Source: an uncultured Oscillospiraceae bacterium (GTDB taxonomy: Bacteria > Bacillota > Clostridia > Oscillospirales > Oscillospiraceae). Taken from it: a stretch of DNA of 64,000 nt. Numbering within the stretch: position 1 is the first letter of the stretch; each line of letters begins with the position of its first letter. Below, piece after piece: positions 9,844 through 19,255 of the stretch. Both the position numbers and the translations under genes were made by a program. Location of the stretch: contig CALXDM010000005.1 of NCBI GenBank assembly GCA_944387065.1, positions 1 through 64,000 of the forward strand. Reading direction: 5' to 3'. The notes beneath the pieces were generated by a model, which saw only the letters and a list, made by a program, of their open reading frames with translations, had not been told where the DNA came from and ran no database searches.

Positions 9844-10265
9844 AGCGCCACCCCCTCGATCCGGATCACCCGGCCGTTTTCCCCGTCTCCCCGGGCCATA
9901 TCCACCCGGATCGCGTCCTCCTCCAGGGCCTCGGCCACATGCTCGCTCCACTCCACCGCGCACACGCCCCCCCGGGCCAGGTAGTCCTCCCACCCGATGT
10001 GGAACAGCTCCTCGGCGCTGCCCAGGCGGTACATATCAAAGTGGAACAGGGGCAGGCGCCCCCCCTCATACTCATTGACAATGGTGAAGGTGGGGCTGGT
10101 CACCCGTTCCTCAATCCCAAGCCCCTTCGCCATCCCGGCCACAAAGGCGGTCTTGCCCGCCCCCAGATCTCCGGTGAAGGCCACCACCGCCCCCGGCCAC
10201 AGCGCCGCCGCCAGGCGTTGGCCCAGCGCCTGGGTCTGCTCCGGGCTGTGGGTGACAAATTCCAT
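9840..10265 (-). CDS. tsaE: tRNA threonylcarbamoyladenosine ATPase TsaE
   Basis: ATPase of the t6A complex (TsaB-TsaD-TsaE). The 141-aa protein has Walker A GDLGAGKT, the family motif [14 protein letters not shown] and FHFDMYRLG, with VCAVEWSEH towards the C-terminus. Length is normal. First gene of the minus-strand run, divergent from rodA; its 5' side is the palindromic region 10319-10355. tsaD is not in this window. Confidence 0.96.
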   Translation of the reverse strand: MEFVTHSPEQTQALGQRLAAALWPGAVVAFTGDLGAGKTAFVAGMAKGLGIEERVTSPTFTIVNEYEGGRLPLFHFDMYRLGSAEELFHIGWEDYLARGGVCAVEWSEHVAEALEEDAIRVDMARGDGENGRVIRIEGVAL

Positions 10266-10318
10266 CTCCCACCCTCCCCCTTGCGCCCCCCGCGGGGGGA
10301 TTTGTAAACTCTTTTCGA

Positions 10319-10355
10319 ATAGTATAGCACATCCCCCTGAAATGTGCTATACTAT
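10319..10355. promoter_or_regulatory. 14-bp palindrome in the tsaE/rodA divergent promoter region
   Basis: ATAGTATAGCACAT and its exact reverse complement ATGTGCTATACTAT are separated by 9 nt. Each arm carries a TATACT, giving a -10-like hexamer on each strand, so the element could be overlapping divergent promoters, an operator, or both. No consensus -35 sequences are visible. Confidence 0.55.
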
Positions 10356-10393
10356 TTTCCGGTTTTTCACTTTTCAGCAGAGGAGGTCTCCCC

Positions 10394-11572
10394 TTGCGCC
10401 TGGCCCGCAGTTTGAAGGAGTTTTTTCAAAAGGGCGACGTGGTCCTACTGGGCCTGTGCCTACTGGCCAGCGCCGCCGGCCTGGTCCTGGTGTACAGCGC
10501 CACCCGCTATGACCAGGCCCTGTGGGGCTACTTCCCCCGGCAGGCTCTGTTCATCGCCATGGGGGTGGTCGCCTATGTAGTGGTCACCTTTGTGGACGTG
10601 GAGTTTTTGCTGGAGAAGTGGTGGAAGGTCTTCCTCCTGCTGGGCCTGGTGGTCATCCTGCTCATCCAGCCCTTTGGCCGGGCGGACAACACGGGCAACA
10701 AAAGCTGGGTCTTTCTGCCCGGCATCCCCTTCGGCTTCCAGCCCGGGGAAATCGCCAAGCTGGCCTTCATTGTGGTGCTGGGCTGGCTGCTCAACCGTGA
10801 GCGGGCCAATGGGGCCAGCCGCATCGGGGCCATTGCAAAGTACCTGCTGCTCACCTGCACCTATGCCGGGCTGCTGGCCGTGCTGTCCGGCGACTTCGGC
10901 ATGGTGCTGGTCTACCTCTTCCTCTTTGTCATCATGGCCTGGGTGGGGGGCGTAAACAAGTGGTGGTTCATCGGCGTGGGCGGTGGACTGACGGCGGTGG
11001 TGGTCCTCTTGTGGCAGTTCATCCTGCCTCGGATCGACCGGATCTGGAACGACTACCGCATCTTGCGCTTCCGGGTGGTCTTTGACCACGACCTGGACCC
11101 CCTGGGGGTTGGCTGGCACCAGTCCCGCTCCCTGTTGGCCATCGGCTCGGGGCAGCTGACCGGCATGGGCTACCTCAACGGCAAGCAGACCCAGTCCCCT
11201 CTGTCTACCAACTTGCCCGCCCGGCACACCGACTTTATCTTCGCCGTGTGCGGAGAGGAGTTCGGGCTCATCGGTTGCTGCATCCTGCTGGCCATCCTGC
11301 TGGCCATCATCCTGCGCTGCGTCTGGGTGTCCCGCCGGGCCAAGAGCCATATGTCGGCCTATATCGCCATGGGCTTTGCCGGGATGCTGATGGTCCAGAC
11401 CGTGCTCAACGTGGGCATGAATCTCTACCTCACCCCAGTGGTGGGCCTCACCCTCCCCTTCCTCAGCTACGGCGGCTCGTCCACCCTGACCCTGTTTGTG
11501 GCCATGGGCATCGTCTCGGGCATCAAAATGCGCCCGCTGCCCAGCTGGTTGAAGGACCGCAGCCGGTTATAG
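10394..11572 (+). CDS. rodA: SEDS peptidoglycan polymerase RodA (FtsW/RodA/SpoVE family)
   Basis: Membrane glycosyltransferase that polymerises lipid II for cell-wall elongation. The 392-aa protein has about ten hydrophobic segments, [38 protein letters not shown] and the C-terminal [12 protein letters not shown], all SEDS hallmarks. The [12 protein letters not shown] form resembles RodA more than FtsW. TTG at 10394 follows AGAGGAGG with 7-nt spacing. It appears monocistronic; no partner class B PBP is beside it. Confidence 0.92.
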   Translation: MRLARSLKEFFQKGDVVLLGLCLLASAAGLVLVYSATRYDQALWGYFPRQALFIAMGVVAYVVVTFVDVEFLLEKWWKVFLLLGLVVILLIQPFGRADNTGNKSWVFLPGIPFGFQPGEIAKLAFIVVLGWLLNRERANGASRIGAIAKYLLLTCTYAGLLAVLSGDFGMVLVYLFLFVIMAWVGGVNKWWFIGVGGGLTAVVVLLWQFILPRIDRIWNDYRILRFRVVFDHDLDPLGVGWHQSRSLLAIGSGQLTGMGYLNGKQTQSPLSTNLPARHTDFIFAVCGEEFGLIGCCILLAILLAIILRCVWVSRRAKSHMSAYIAMGFAGMLMVQTVLNVGMNLYLTPVVGLTLPFLSYGGSSTLTLFVAMGIVSGIKMRPLPSWLKDRSRL

Positions 11573-11582
11573 CCCCCCTTCG

Positions 11583-11621
11583 ACGGCTCGCTCCCAAATT
11601 TGGGATGGCGAGCCGTTTTTT
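11583..11621 (+). terminator. Terminator after rodA
   Basis: ACGGCTCGC pairs with GCGAGCCGT, with an inner TCCCAAATTTGGGA helix, followed by TTTTTT. Confidence 0.85.
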
Positions 11622-11680
11622 GCATACTTTCCTCCCCGATGGCGCAAGCTATGCCCAGCATATGAAAAGGAGGGCTTCCT

Positions 11681-12643
11681 GTGAAATACCGCGCTTGCCT
11701 CTTAGCGGTGCTGCTGGCCGGGGCGCTGACCCTGCCGGTGTCCGCCGTTGCCGTCACCGTCACCCCCCAGGATGATTCCGACAACGCCGCCCCCATCGCG
11801 GAGCACCTGACCCTTTCCACCTACCGAGACGTGGCCATCTCCAGCCGCTTTGCCGCCGTGGATCCCGACGGCGATCCGGTCACCTTCCAGATCGTGGACA
11901 GCCCCGCCCGGGGGCAGGTCACCGTGGATGAGCGGGACTCCGCCGCCTTCTGGTACACCCCCTACGAGGGCAAGAAGGGCAAGGACAGCTTCACCTATGT
12001 GGCGGTGGACAGCGCCGGCAACGTCTCCCAGCCGGCCACGGTGAACATCACCATTGAGAAACAGTCCACCAAGGTGTTTTATGCCGATATGCAGGGGGAC
12101 GCGGCCCACTATGCCGCCCTGCGCCTGGCCGAGCGGGAGATCTATGTGGGCCGCCAGCTGGGACAGCTGTACTACTTTGACCCCCAACAGGCCTTCTCTC
12201 GGGAGGAATTTTTGGCCATGGCCATGTCGGTGGCAGGGTCCGATCCCTTGCAGGATATATCCATGACCGGATTTTACGATGACACCAGCATCCCCTCCTG
12301 GGCCAAGGGCTATGTGTCCGCCGCGCTGATGAGCGGGACGGTGCGGGGCAGCTATAACGAGCAGGATCAGATCGTGTTCAACTCCGGTTCCCCCATCACC
12401 GTGGCCGAGGCCGCCGTGATCATTGACCGGCTCTTGAACGTGGGCGACGTGGCCGTTGAGACCTCTGCTACCGGGGTGGTCCCCGCCTGGGCCAGTCAGT
12501 CGGCGGCCAATATGGAAACCGTCTCCGTCCTGCCCGCCCAGGCCTCCCTCACCGACACACTCACCCGGGCCCAGGGCGCCCAGATGCTGTGCGCCATGCA
12601 GGATGTGCTGGACAGTCGGGAGGACAGTGGCTGGTTCTGGTGA
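11681..12643 (+). CDS. SLH-domain surface protein with cadherin/Ig-like domain
   Basis: A 320-aa exported protein. Residues 1-24 form a signal peptide (KYRACLLAVLLAGALTLPVS). Residues about 38-127 resemble a cadherin/Ig-like beta-sandwich (AVDPDGDPVTFQIVD, FWYTPYEGKKGKDSFTYVA). The rest holds three degenerate S-layer-homology-like segments, the clearest being FYADMQGDAAHYAALRLAE...FSREEFLAMAM and FYDDTSIPSWAKGYVSAAL...ITVAEAAVIIDRLL. It is probably attached to secondary wall polymer. The ATG is preceded by AAAGGAGG. Its function beyond wall association is unknown. Confidence 0.8.
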   Translation: MKYRACLLAVLLAGALTLPVSAVAVTVTPQDDSDNAAPIAEHLTLSTYRDVAISSRFAAVDPDGDPVTFQIVDSPARGQVTVDERDSAAFWYTPYEGKKGKDSFTYVAVDSAGNVSQPATVNITIEKQSTKVFYADMQGDAAHYAALRLAEREIYVGRQLGQLYYFDPQQAFSREEFLAMAMSVAGSDPLQDISMTGFYDDTSIPSWAKGYVSAALMSGTVRGSYNEQDQIVFNSGSPITVAEAAVIIDRLLNVGDVAVETSATGVVPAWASQSAANMETVSVLPAQASLTDTLTRAQGAQMLCAMQDVLDSREDSGWFW

Positions 12644-12732
12644 GCCCGGCCGCCCGCCTGTACAGCATGCGGCGACGCTCTCTCTTACCACCCAAGGTCA
12701 GGCGGGTGAACCAGTCAAAAGGCCTCAACGCA

Positions 12733-12771
12733 AAAAAGGAAGGACATCCGAAATGGATGTCCTTCCTTTTT
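12733..12771 (+). terminator. Terminator after the SLH-protein gene
   Basis: AAAAAGGAAGGACATCC pairs with GGATGTCCTTCCTTTTT (17 bp) around a 5-nt loop and ends in TTTTT; A/T symmetry makes it usable from both strands. The remainder of the gap to 12946 shows no gene. Confidence 0.85.
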
Positions 12772-12946
12772 AGCAGGGACGGCCAAAGGCTACGAAGCCT
12801 GTATAACAGATCGTCCATTTAGCAACACCTCAAAAATTCTTTTTCTAAAGCCTTTCAAACTCGCAGGCGGCCATGACTCCTGCAGAAAACGATGACCGAT
12901 GGCTCTTACTCCTTGGATGGCCCATCGAGCCATGCATTTTTCTTCC

Positions 12947-13435
12947 TTATTTCACATGTTTCGCGTGCCGATAATACCTGAAATAATAGAACAAGAGCTG
13001 CACATAGGAAAGGGAAACGACGGTGATTAGGTATACCGTTTCCAAACCGCTGCCAGCGGGCAACCCTCTCATAAGGACGATGCAATCGACTGCCCATAAC
13101 ACAGCCAGCCCAATCATCACCACAAATAAGATGGACTGCAACGGCCTTGTGGTGATGAGCTGGGGCACGTTGCTGCGCTCCGGCTCCCGGAAGACTTTGC
13201 CCACATAGAACAGATGCGAAAAGAAGTAATAGAGCCCATAAGCGATGCAAAGAATGGCCGGCGTCAGCCACTGGGAGGGCTTTGCAAGGAGGAATACGCC
13301 CACAAAAGCAACGTGAAAGCAAACCCAAAACACAACATGGCATCGCAGCAGTGTTTTATGGAAGGTAAATACACAGAGATAATACGGAAGCAGTAAGAAA
13401 GCACCCACGCTAACCCAAATCATCAAATCAGTCAT
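12947..13435 (-). CDS. Hypothetical multi-pass membrane protein
   Basis: Unrecognised. The 162-aa product has four or five hydrophobic segments, rich in Phe, Tyr, Leu and Cys (for example LMIWVSVGAFLLLPYYLCVF and LLFYYFRYYRHAKHVK at the C-terminus). The ATG at 13435 lies 9 nt after AAGGTG; an upstream in-frame GTG at 13519 would add 28 polar residues. It stands in a visibly AT-richer stretch together with the repeat protein upstream, unlike its GC-rich neighbours, which suggests acquired DNA. Nothing indicates its function. Confidence 0.6.
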   Translation of the reverse strand: MTDLMIWVSVGAFLLLPYYLCVFTFHKTLLRCHVVFWVCFHVAFVGVFLLAKPSQWLTPAILCIAYGLYYFFSHLFYVGKVFREPERSNVPQLITTRPLQSILFVVMIGLAVLWAVDCIVLMRGLPAGSGLETVYLITVVSLSYVQLLFYYFRYYRHAKHVK

Positions 13436-13540
13436 CCTTGAAAGCACCTTGCTAAAATAAATTTGCTTATCTACACATCCGTCTTTTTGGTCCAGACAGT
13501 TTGCAATAACAGCCCCCACGCTGCCAGCAATTGCCCCATC

Positions 13541-14233
13541 TCAATCCCGCTTTGGCGGCCAAATGGCATTCATCCAATAAATCGTAGACAGGATAACACA
13601 GAGAAGGGACACCACAAATAGCGCGGGCAATTTACCATAGTTCTGCGAGAAGCAGTTTATGAAAAACCAACCGATGGGCCCCAGAGTTACCAATGTCATG
13701 ACAACTGGAGTGCTAATTCTTCCTGGGTATTTATCTTTCTTCACCATGAAATTTCCCTGATTGTCCTCATTCAGATCTTCATCTTCGTGAACCCACTTCC
13801 ATTTTGGCGGCCGAATAACAATCATCCAGAAAATCGTAGCCAGGATGGCACAGAGAAGGGATGCCACAAATAGCGCAGACACCTTATCGTAGCTCTGTGA
13901 AGACCAGTTCATGAAAAATAAACCGATGAGCCCCAGAGTTATCAAGGTCATGACAACTGGGTTCCTAATTCTTCCCGGATATTTATCGATCTTCACTATG
14001 AGAGCTTTTGGCGTATCCCCATCCAGCTCTTCATCATCCCAATTACACCCAATTGCATTCATCCAATAAATCGTAGCCAGGATGGTGCAGAGAAGGGCCG
14101 CTACAAATGCCACAGGCAATTTATCATAGTTCTGCGAGAACCAGTCTATGAAAAACCAACCAGTGGGTCCCAGGGTTACCAATGTCATGACAACTGGGCC
14201 ACGAAATCTTCGCGGGTATTTATTTTTCTCCAT
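13541..14233 (-). CDS. Membrane protein built of three tandem repeats
   Basis: Unrecognised 230-aa protein. It consists of three copies of one unit starting KYPxR(I/F) at residues 5, 84 and 168. Each unit has two hydrophobic helices (PVVMTLVTLGPTGWFF and FVAALLCTILATIYWM), joined by a short loop SQNYDK, and units 1 and 2 end in acidic linkers (DDEELDGD, EDEDLNEDN). About six membrane segments result. The DNA copies are close to identical in long stretches, so the duplications look recent. ATG at 14233 follows AAGGGGGAAA. The AT-rich composition is unlike neighbours, and tRNA-Ser lies upstream. Confidence 0.7.
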   Translation of the reverse strand: MEKNKYPRRFRGPVVMTLVTLGPTGWFFIDWFSQNYDKLPVAFVAALLCTILATIYWMNAIGCNWDDEELDGDTPKALIVKIDKYPGRIRNPVVMTLITLGLIGLFFMNWSSQSYDKVSALFVASLLCAILATIFWMIVIRPPKWKWVHEDEDLNEDNQGNFMVKKDKYPGRISTPVVMTLVTLGPIGWFFINCFSQNYGKLPALFVVSLLCVILSTIYWMNAIWPPKRD

Positions 14234-14354
14234 TATGATTTCCCCCTTATTTTCCCTTAACCTCCAGTTGCAGACCTGGAAGATCTGTATCGCAAATAGT
14301 ATATAGTATATTGTATATTGATGGATCCCCCCACCAAATCGTTCACGGTATCTA

Positions 14355-14390
14355 TAGAAATAGCCACATCCGAAGATGTGGCTATTTCTA
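14355..14390 (-). terminator. Terminator after tRNA-Ser
   Basis: TAGAAATAGCCACATC pairs with GATGTGGCTATTTCTA (16 bp); on the minus strand the loop is TTCG, a very stable tetraloop. It begins directly after the CCA end of tRNA-Ser. Confidence 0.8.
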
Positions 14391-14479
14391 TGGCGCAGCG
14401 GGTGGGATTCGAACCCACGTGCAGTTGCCTGCAAACTGATTTCGAGTCAGCCCCGTTATGACCACTTCGATACCGCTGC
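14391..14479 (-). tRNA. tRNA-Ser (anticodon CGA)
   Basis: Minus strand. The acceptor stem is GCAGCGG/CCGCTGC with discriminator G and an encoded CCA. The anticodon loop is CUCGAAA (anticodon CGA, reads UCG). A long variable arm, typical of serine tRNA, precedes GUGGG-UUCGAAU-CCCAC (T arm). It has its own promoter and terminator. Confidence 0.95.
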
Positions 14480-14516
14480 CTGAAGCGCGGGGCGCTCCCC
14501 CGCATGGTGCAGAACT

Positions 14517-14545
14517 AAGATACCGCATTTCCCCCCGCTTGTCAA
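14517..14545 (-). promoter_or_regulatory. Promoter of tRNA-Ser
   Basis: The minus strand reads TTGACA (14545-14540), a 17-bp spacer and TATCTT (14522-14517), starting transcription about 30 nt before the mature tRNA 5' end. Confidence 0.75.
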
Positions 14546-14821
14546 TTCCCTTTTCTGGCCATTGCGCCAAATCAGGGCGCGCCGTCAACCCCATTTCCCC
14601 ACCTATTCTGGAAAGTCTGGCGACACCGTTCGCTCCCTGCCGGAGGGCAATTCTGCTATGATGATCCGGCCTGCCTCCCCCTGGCCGGCCAGTCCGCCTG
14701 GCCCCCCAGCTCCAGGCAGCAGGGCCGGCCTGGTATTCCGCCCAGATTTCAGAACTTTTTCCTCCCATTTGTGTGCAACACATCCAATCAAGTCCACACT
14801 TTCCTCTACTTTTTGTGCACC

Positions 14822-14850
14822 TTGACTTTGATGCCCAGGTGAAGTATAAT
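14822..14850 (+). promoter_or_regulatory. Strong promoter of the glycogen operon
   Basis: TTGACT, exactly 17 bp, then TATAAT, about 80 nt before glgB. Between 14546 and 14821 I see no gene, only GC-rich imperfect repeats. The leader 14851-14932 has a short GC-rich palindrome near 14886-14906 that could fold in the RNA. Confidence 0.85.
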
Positions 14851-14932
14851 TTGGAAAAAGCCAGGGCTCAGCCCCTGTCCCATAGCCCGCGGGGGCTACA
14901 ACCCGCGGCACAGTTCTGGAGGGATTTCCGCC

Positions 14933-16918
14933 ATGAAACACGCCCAGCTCCAAGCGGCGCTGGAACGCTTTCGCGCCGGTCAGAGCCACGACGCCTACCA
15001 CTTTATGGGCTGCCACCCCGCGCTCCGGTCGGGGCAGCAGGGCTATGTCTTTCGCGTCTGGGCCCCACACGCCAAGAGCGTACGGGTCACAGGGTCGTTT
15101 AACAACTGGGACCGGAACGCCCCCGCCATGGAGCAGATCGTCCCTGGCGTCTGGGAGGGGTTCTATCCCGGCGTCCAGGTCTACGACACCTACAAATACT
15201 ATCTGGAGCGGCCCGACGGCTCCTTCGTCTTCCGGGCCGACCCCTATGGCTTTCACGCCTGCACTCCGCCGGAGACCGCCAGCAAGGTCTACGACCTGTC
15301 AGGCTTTCCCTGGACCGACGGGGACTACCGCCGGGCCAGGACACGGCGCAATGCCGTCAGCAGCCCCATCAACATCTACGAGCTGCACCTGGGCTCCTGG
15401 CGTCGGCATCCGGACGGTAGCCCCCTCTCCTATGAGCAGGCCGCCCAGGAGATTGTCGCCTATGTGAGCCAGATGGGCTACACCCACATCGAGCTGCTGC
15501 CCATCAGCGAATATCCCTATGACCCCTCTTGGGGCTACCAGGTGACGGGCTACTACGCCCCCACCTCCCGCTACGGCACCCCCAAGGACTTCATGAAGTT
15601 TGTCGACATCTGCCATAACGCCGGCATCGGCGTCATCCTGGACTGGGTGGGAGCCCACTTCCCCAAGGATGAGCAGGGCCTGCAGGAGTTCGACGGGGGC
15701 TGCTGCTATGAGCCCAGCGACCCGCTGCGCATGGAGCACCCGGACTGGGGCACCCGGATGTTCGACTACGGCCGGCATGAGGTGCGCTCTTTCCTGATCT
15801 CCAACGTCCTGTACTGGCTAGACCTGTACCACATCGACGGCATCCGGGTGGACGCGGTGGCCTCCATGCTCTATCTGGACTACGGCCGCCGGGACGGGCA
15901 GTGGCGCCCAAATCGGGAGGGGGGCAACATCAGCTTCGAGGCCGTGCAGTTCCTCCAGGACCTGAACGCCGCGGCCTATGCCTTTGACCCCGCTGTGCTG
16001 ATGATTGCCGAGGAATCCACCGCCTTCCCCATGGTCACCCGGCCCGGGTATGACGGCGGGCTGGGCTTTGGCTTTAAGTGGAACATGGGCTGGATGCACG
16101 ATATGATCGACTATATGTCCACCGATCCCCTGTTCCGCAAGGGTCAGCACAACCGCATCACCTTCTCCCTCACCTACGCCTTTTCCGAGCACTTCATCCT
16201 GCCCCTGTCCCACGACGAGGTGGTGCACGGCAAGCGTTCTCTCCTTGAGAAGATGCCTGGGGATTACGATGCAAAATTTCAAAACCTGCGGGCATTCTAT
16301 GGCTATATGATGACTCACCCGGGCAAGAAGCTTTTGTTCATGGGCGGGGAGTTCGGGCAATTCATCGAATGGGACTTTCACAAGCCGCTGGACTGGTTCC
16401 TGCTGGACTACGACAGGCACCGCCAGCTCCAGGGCTACGTCCGGGATCTGAACCGCTACTACTTGGATCACCCAGCCCTGTGGCAGAACGACGCGGACTG
16501 GCAGGGGTTTCAATGGATCGCCTGCGATGACGCCGATCAGAGCGTGATCTCCTTTCGCCGGGTGGCCGCCCAGGGGGACGAGGTCATCGTGGTGTGCAAC
16601 TTCTGCCCAGTGGAGCGCAGGGGCTACCGGATCGGCATGGAGCGGCCCGGGGTCTACCGGCCGGTGCTATCCAGCGACGCGGCCAAGTACGGCGGCACCG
16701 GCGTCCGGCTGCGCCGGGTCACCACCCAGCCCGTCCCCATGCACGGGCGCAAGTACTCAGTGGAGCTGACCCTTCCGCCCCTGTCCACCGTGTTCTATGA
16801 GCGCTGCGCCCCAGCCCCAGACCGGGGCGGGGCGGCGGCCAAGGGGCGCGCCCGCCGGGCAAAGCCCAAGGGCGGGCGGCAGGCTCCGGGGGCGGGCGCA
16901 CCGGCTCAGTCATCGTGA
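14933..16918 (+). CDS. glgB: 1,4-alpha-glucan (glycogen) branching enzyme
   Basis: Forms alpha-1,6 branches in glycogen. The 661-aa GH13 protein has an N-terminal CBM48-like domain ([20 protein letters not shown]), the catalytic barrel with [10 protein letters not shown] (nucleophile Asp307), IAEEST (acid/base Glu360) and SHDEVVHGK (Asp428), and a C-terminal beta domain. The last 40 or so residues form a basic, Ala/Gly/Pro-rich tail not typical of GlgB. ATG at 14933 is preceded by GGAGGG. First gene of a seven-gene run with short gaps or overlaps to pgi. Confidence 0.97.
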   Translation: MKHAQLQAALERFRAGQSHDAYHFMGCHPALRSGQQGYVFRVWAPHAKSVRVTGSFNNWDRNAPAMEQIVPGVWEGFYPGVQVYDTYKYYLERPDGSFVFRADPYGFHACTPPETASKVYDLSGFPWTDGDYRRARTRRNAVSSPINIYELHLGSWRRHPDGSPLSYEQAAQEIVAYVSQMGYTHIELLPISEYPYDPSWGYQVTGYYAPTSRYGTPKDFMKFVDICHNAGIGVILDWVGAHFPKDEQGLQEFDGGCCYEPSDPLRMEHPDWGTRMFDYGRHEVRSFLISNVLYWLDLYHIDGIRVDAVASMLYLDYGRRDGQWRPNREGGNISFEAVQFLQDLNAAAYAFDPAVLMIAEESTAFPMVTRPGYDGGLGFGFKWNMGWMHDMIDYMSTDPLFRKGQHNRITFSLTYAFSEHFILPLSHDEVVHGKRSLLEKMPGDYDAKFQNLRAFYGYMMTHPGKKLLFMGGEFGQFIEWDFHKPLDWFLLDYDRHRQLQGYVRDLNRYYLDHPALWQNDADWQGFQWIACDDADQSVISFRRVAAQGDEVIVVCNFCPVERRGYRIGMERPGVYRPVLSSDAAKYGGTGVRLRRVTTQPVPMHGRKYSVELTLPPLSTVFYERCAPAPDRGGAAAKGRARRAKPKGGRQAPGAGAPAQSS

Positions 16919-16936
16919 AGATAGGGGGTTGCTGTG

Positions 16937-18124
16937 ATGGAACGAAAAAAAGAATGCATCGCCATGCTGCTGGCCGGCGGCCAGGGCAGCCGGCTGTACG
17001 TGCTCACCCAGGACACCGCCAAACCGGCGGTGCCCTTTGGCGGGAAATACCGCATCATCGACTTTTCCCTGTCCAACTGTGTCAATTCCGGCATTGACAC
17101 AGTTGGCATCCTCACCCAGTACCAGCCGCTGGAGCTCAACGACTACATCGGTAACGGCCAGCCCTGGGACTTAAACCGCAACTTCGGAGGGGCTCATGTC
17201 CTGCCCCCCTATACCAAGACCAGCAACAACCAGTGGTACAAGGGCACGGCCAACGCCATCTACCAGAACATCCCGTTCATTGAGCGCTATCAGCCCGAGT
17301 ATGTGCTCATCCTGTCCGGCGACCACATCTATAAAATGGATTACCACAAAATGCTCCGCTTCCACCAGGAGAAGCAGGCGGAGTGCACCATCGCGGTCAT
17401 CACCGTCGGCCCGGATGAGGCCAAGCGCATGGGCATCCTGAGCACTGACGGCAACCAGGCCATCACCGAGTTTGAGGAAAAGCCCGCCTACCCCAAGGGC
17501 AACCAGGCCTCCATGGGCGTGTATCTCTTCACCTGGGAGGTGCTCAAGCAATACCTGATCGCCGACGAGGCCGACCCCAGCTCGGAGAACGACTTTGGCA
17601 AGAACGTCATCCCCGCCTTCCTCCGGGATGGCCGGCGGCTGTTCGCCTATCCCTTTGAGGGCTACTGGAAGGATGTGGGCACCCTTGGCAGCCTATGGGA
17701 CGCCAACATGGACCTGCTCGATCCCAAGGACCCCCTGGATATGCGCAACCCCCGCTTCAAGGTATATGCCCGCAACTACGCCAGCCCCTCCAGCCTGCTG
17801 GCCCCCGGCTCCAGGGTGACCAACTCCTTTGTGGCAGAGGGGTGTGAGATCTACGGCGGGGTGGATCACTGCGTGCTGTACACCGGGTGCGTGGTGGAAG
17901 AGGGGGCCAGTGTCACCGGGGCGGTGGTCATGCCCAACACGCGCATCAAGCGGGGCAGCCGCGTCAGCTACGCCATCATCGGCGAGCAGTGCGTCATCGA
18001 GCCCGGCGCCACCATCGGGGCCCGCCCTGAGTGCTATACGGGCGGCGAGTGGGGCATCAGCGTGGTGGGCCACCGGCGGACCATCCCGGCCGGCGCGGTC
18101 ATCAAGCCCAAGGAAATCGTTTAG
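16937..18124 (+). CDS. glgC: Glucose-1-phosphate adenylyltransferase
   Basis: Makes ADP-glucose from glucose 1-phosphate and ATP, the committed step of glycogen synthesis. The 395-aa product has the nucleotidyltransferase signature [44 protein letters not shown] and [11 protein letters not shown], then a C-terminal left-handed beta-helix with hexapeptide repeats. ATG at 16937 is chosen over the adjacent GTG because of spacing from AGGGGG. GlgD follows 12 nt downstream; in Clostridia and Bacilli GlgC and GlgD are known to work as a pair. Confidence 0.97.
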   Translation: MERKKECIAMLLAGGQGSRLYVLTQDTAKPAVPFGGKYRIIDFSLSNCVNSGIDTVGILTQYQPLELNDYIGNGQPWDLNRNFGGAHVLPPYTKTSNNQWYKGTANAIYQNIPFIERYQPEYVLILSGDHIYKMDYHKMLRFHQEKQAECTIAVITVGPDEAKRMGILSTDGNQAITEFEEKPAYPKGNQASMGVYLFTWEVLKQYLIADEADPSSENDFGKNVIPAFLRDGRRLFAYPFEGYWKDVGTLGSLWDANMDLLDPKDPLDMRNPRFKVYARNYASPSSLLAPGSRVTNSFVAEGCEIYGGVDHCVLYTGCVVEEGASVTGAVVMPNTRIKRGSRVSYAIIGEQCVIEPGATIGARPECYTGGEWGISVVGHRRTIPAGAVIKPKEIV

Positions 18125-18136
18125 GAGGGGCGCGCT

Positions 18137-19255
18137 ATGAACATGACCGGGATCATCTTCTCCGAGATGTACAATGATGAGCTCAACGCCTTCACCCACG
18201 ACCGGAACATGGCTGCCATCCCCTTTGGCGGGCGCTACCGGCTGATCGACTTCACCCTGTCCAACATGGTCAACTCGGGCATCACCAACGTGGGGGTGCT
18301 GGCCAAGCAGCACTACCACTCCCTCATGGACCACCTGGCCAACGCCCAGGAGTGGGACCTGAACCGAAAAAATGGCGGGCTGATGCTCCTGCCCCCCTTC
18401 GCTACCGAGAGCTTCAACCAGATGCACCGAGGCAAGCTGGACGATCTGCGCAACGCGCTGAACTACCTGAAAGGCGCAGCCACCCCCTATGTCCTACTGG
18501 CCAGCGCCCACGCCCTGTGCAACCTGGACTACCGCCTCGCCCTGGAGTCCCACGTGGCCAGTGGCTGCGACATCACCGTGGTGGCCACCCAGGCCGACGG
18601 CGCCAGCCAGGAGCTGTGCAGCCTGGTGCTGGATTGCGACCCGGCGGGCAAGGTTCGCTCCTGCGCCATCAACCACCCCGCCCCCAGCGGAAGCTTTGCG
18701 GGGATGGGGACCTACCTCATCGACCGGGAGCTGCTCATCCAGGTCGTCCGCTCGTACACCGCCCAGGGGGCCTACGACCTGGAGCGGGACTTTATCCAAA
18801 GCCAGTTCAACCAGGGCAGGCTGTCCATCAATGTCTACCAGTTTGACGACGTGGTTCTGCGGGTGCGCAATGTGACCGAGTACTTCCAAAGCAACCTGGC
18901 CCTCACCCAGGACCAGGTGCGCAGGTCCCTGTTCCGCGCCGGCGCCCCCATCTACACCCGGGTCCATGACGAGGTGCCCACCTACTACGGCATGGACTGC
19001 TCCGTGTCCGGCTGCATCATCGCCGACGGCTGCATCATCGAGGGCAGCGCGGAGCACTGCGTGCTCTCCCGGGGGGTGCGCATCGGCAAGGGGGCGTCCA
19101 TCCGGGACTGCATCATCATGCAGGGCAGCGTGGTGGGCGAGGGCTCGGTGCTGGAAAACGTGATCGTGGACAAGTGGGCCACCATCTCCGCTGGAACCGA
19201 GCTCAAGGGGCTGGCCTCCGCCCCGGTGATTATCCGAAAGGGCGTGACGGTATGA
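18137..19255 (+). CDS. glgD: GlgD, regulatory/partner subunit of ADP-glucose pyrophosphorylase
   Basis: A 372-aa GlgC paralogue. It keeps the fold (IPFGGRYRLIDFTLSNMVNSG; C-terminal hexapeptide repeats such as SVSGCIIADGCIIEGS) but lacks the N-terminal GGxGxRL phosphate-binding loop: the start is MTGIIFSEMYNDELNAFTHDR. This is the known pattern of GlgD, which raises GlgC activity in a hetero-oligomer and is poorly active alone. AGGAGGGG precedes the ATG. The stop overlaps the glgA start (ATGA). Confidence 0.94.
   Translation: MNMTGIIFSEMYNDELNAFTHDRNMAAIPFGGRYRLIDFTLSNMVNSGITNVGVLAKQHYHSLMDHLANAQEWDLNRKNGGLMLLPPFATESFNQMHRGKLDDLRNALNYLKGAATPYVLLASAHALCNLDYRLALESHVASGCDITVVATQADGASQELCSLVLDCDPAGKVRSCAINHPAPSGSFAGMGTYLIDRELLIQVVRSYTAQGAYDLERDFIQSQFNQGRLSINVYQFDDVVLRVRNVTEYFQSNLALTQDQVRRSLFRAGAPIYTRVHDEVPTYYGMDCSVSGCIIADGCIIEGSAEHCVLSRGVRIGKGASIRDCIIMQGSVVGEGSVLENVIVDKWATISAGTELKGLASAPVIIRKGVTV

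Noticed and set aside
14600..14821. GC-rich inverted repeats as an RNA gene upstream of glgB
   Set aside because: Short, imperfect GGCC-type palindromes expected in GC-rich DNA; no promoter or terminator frames them.
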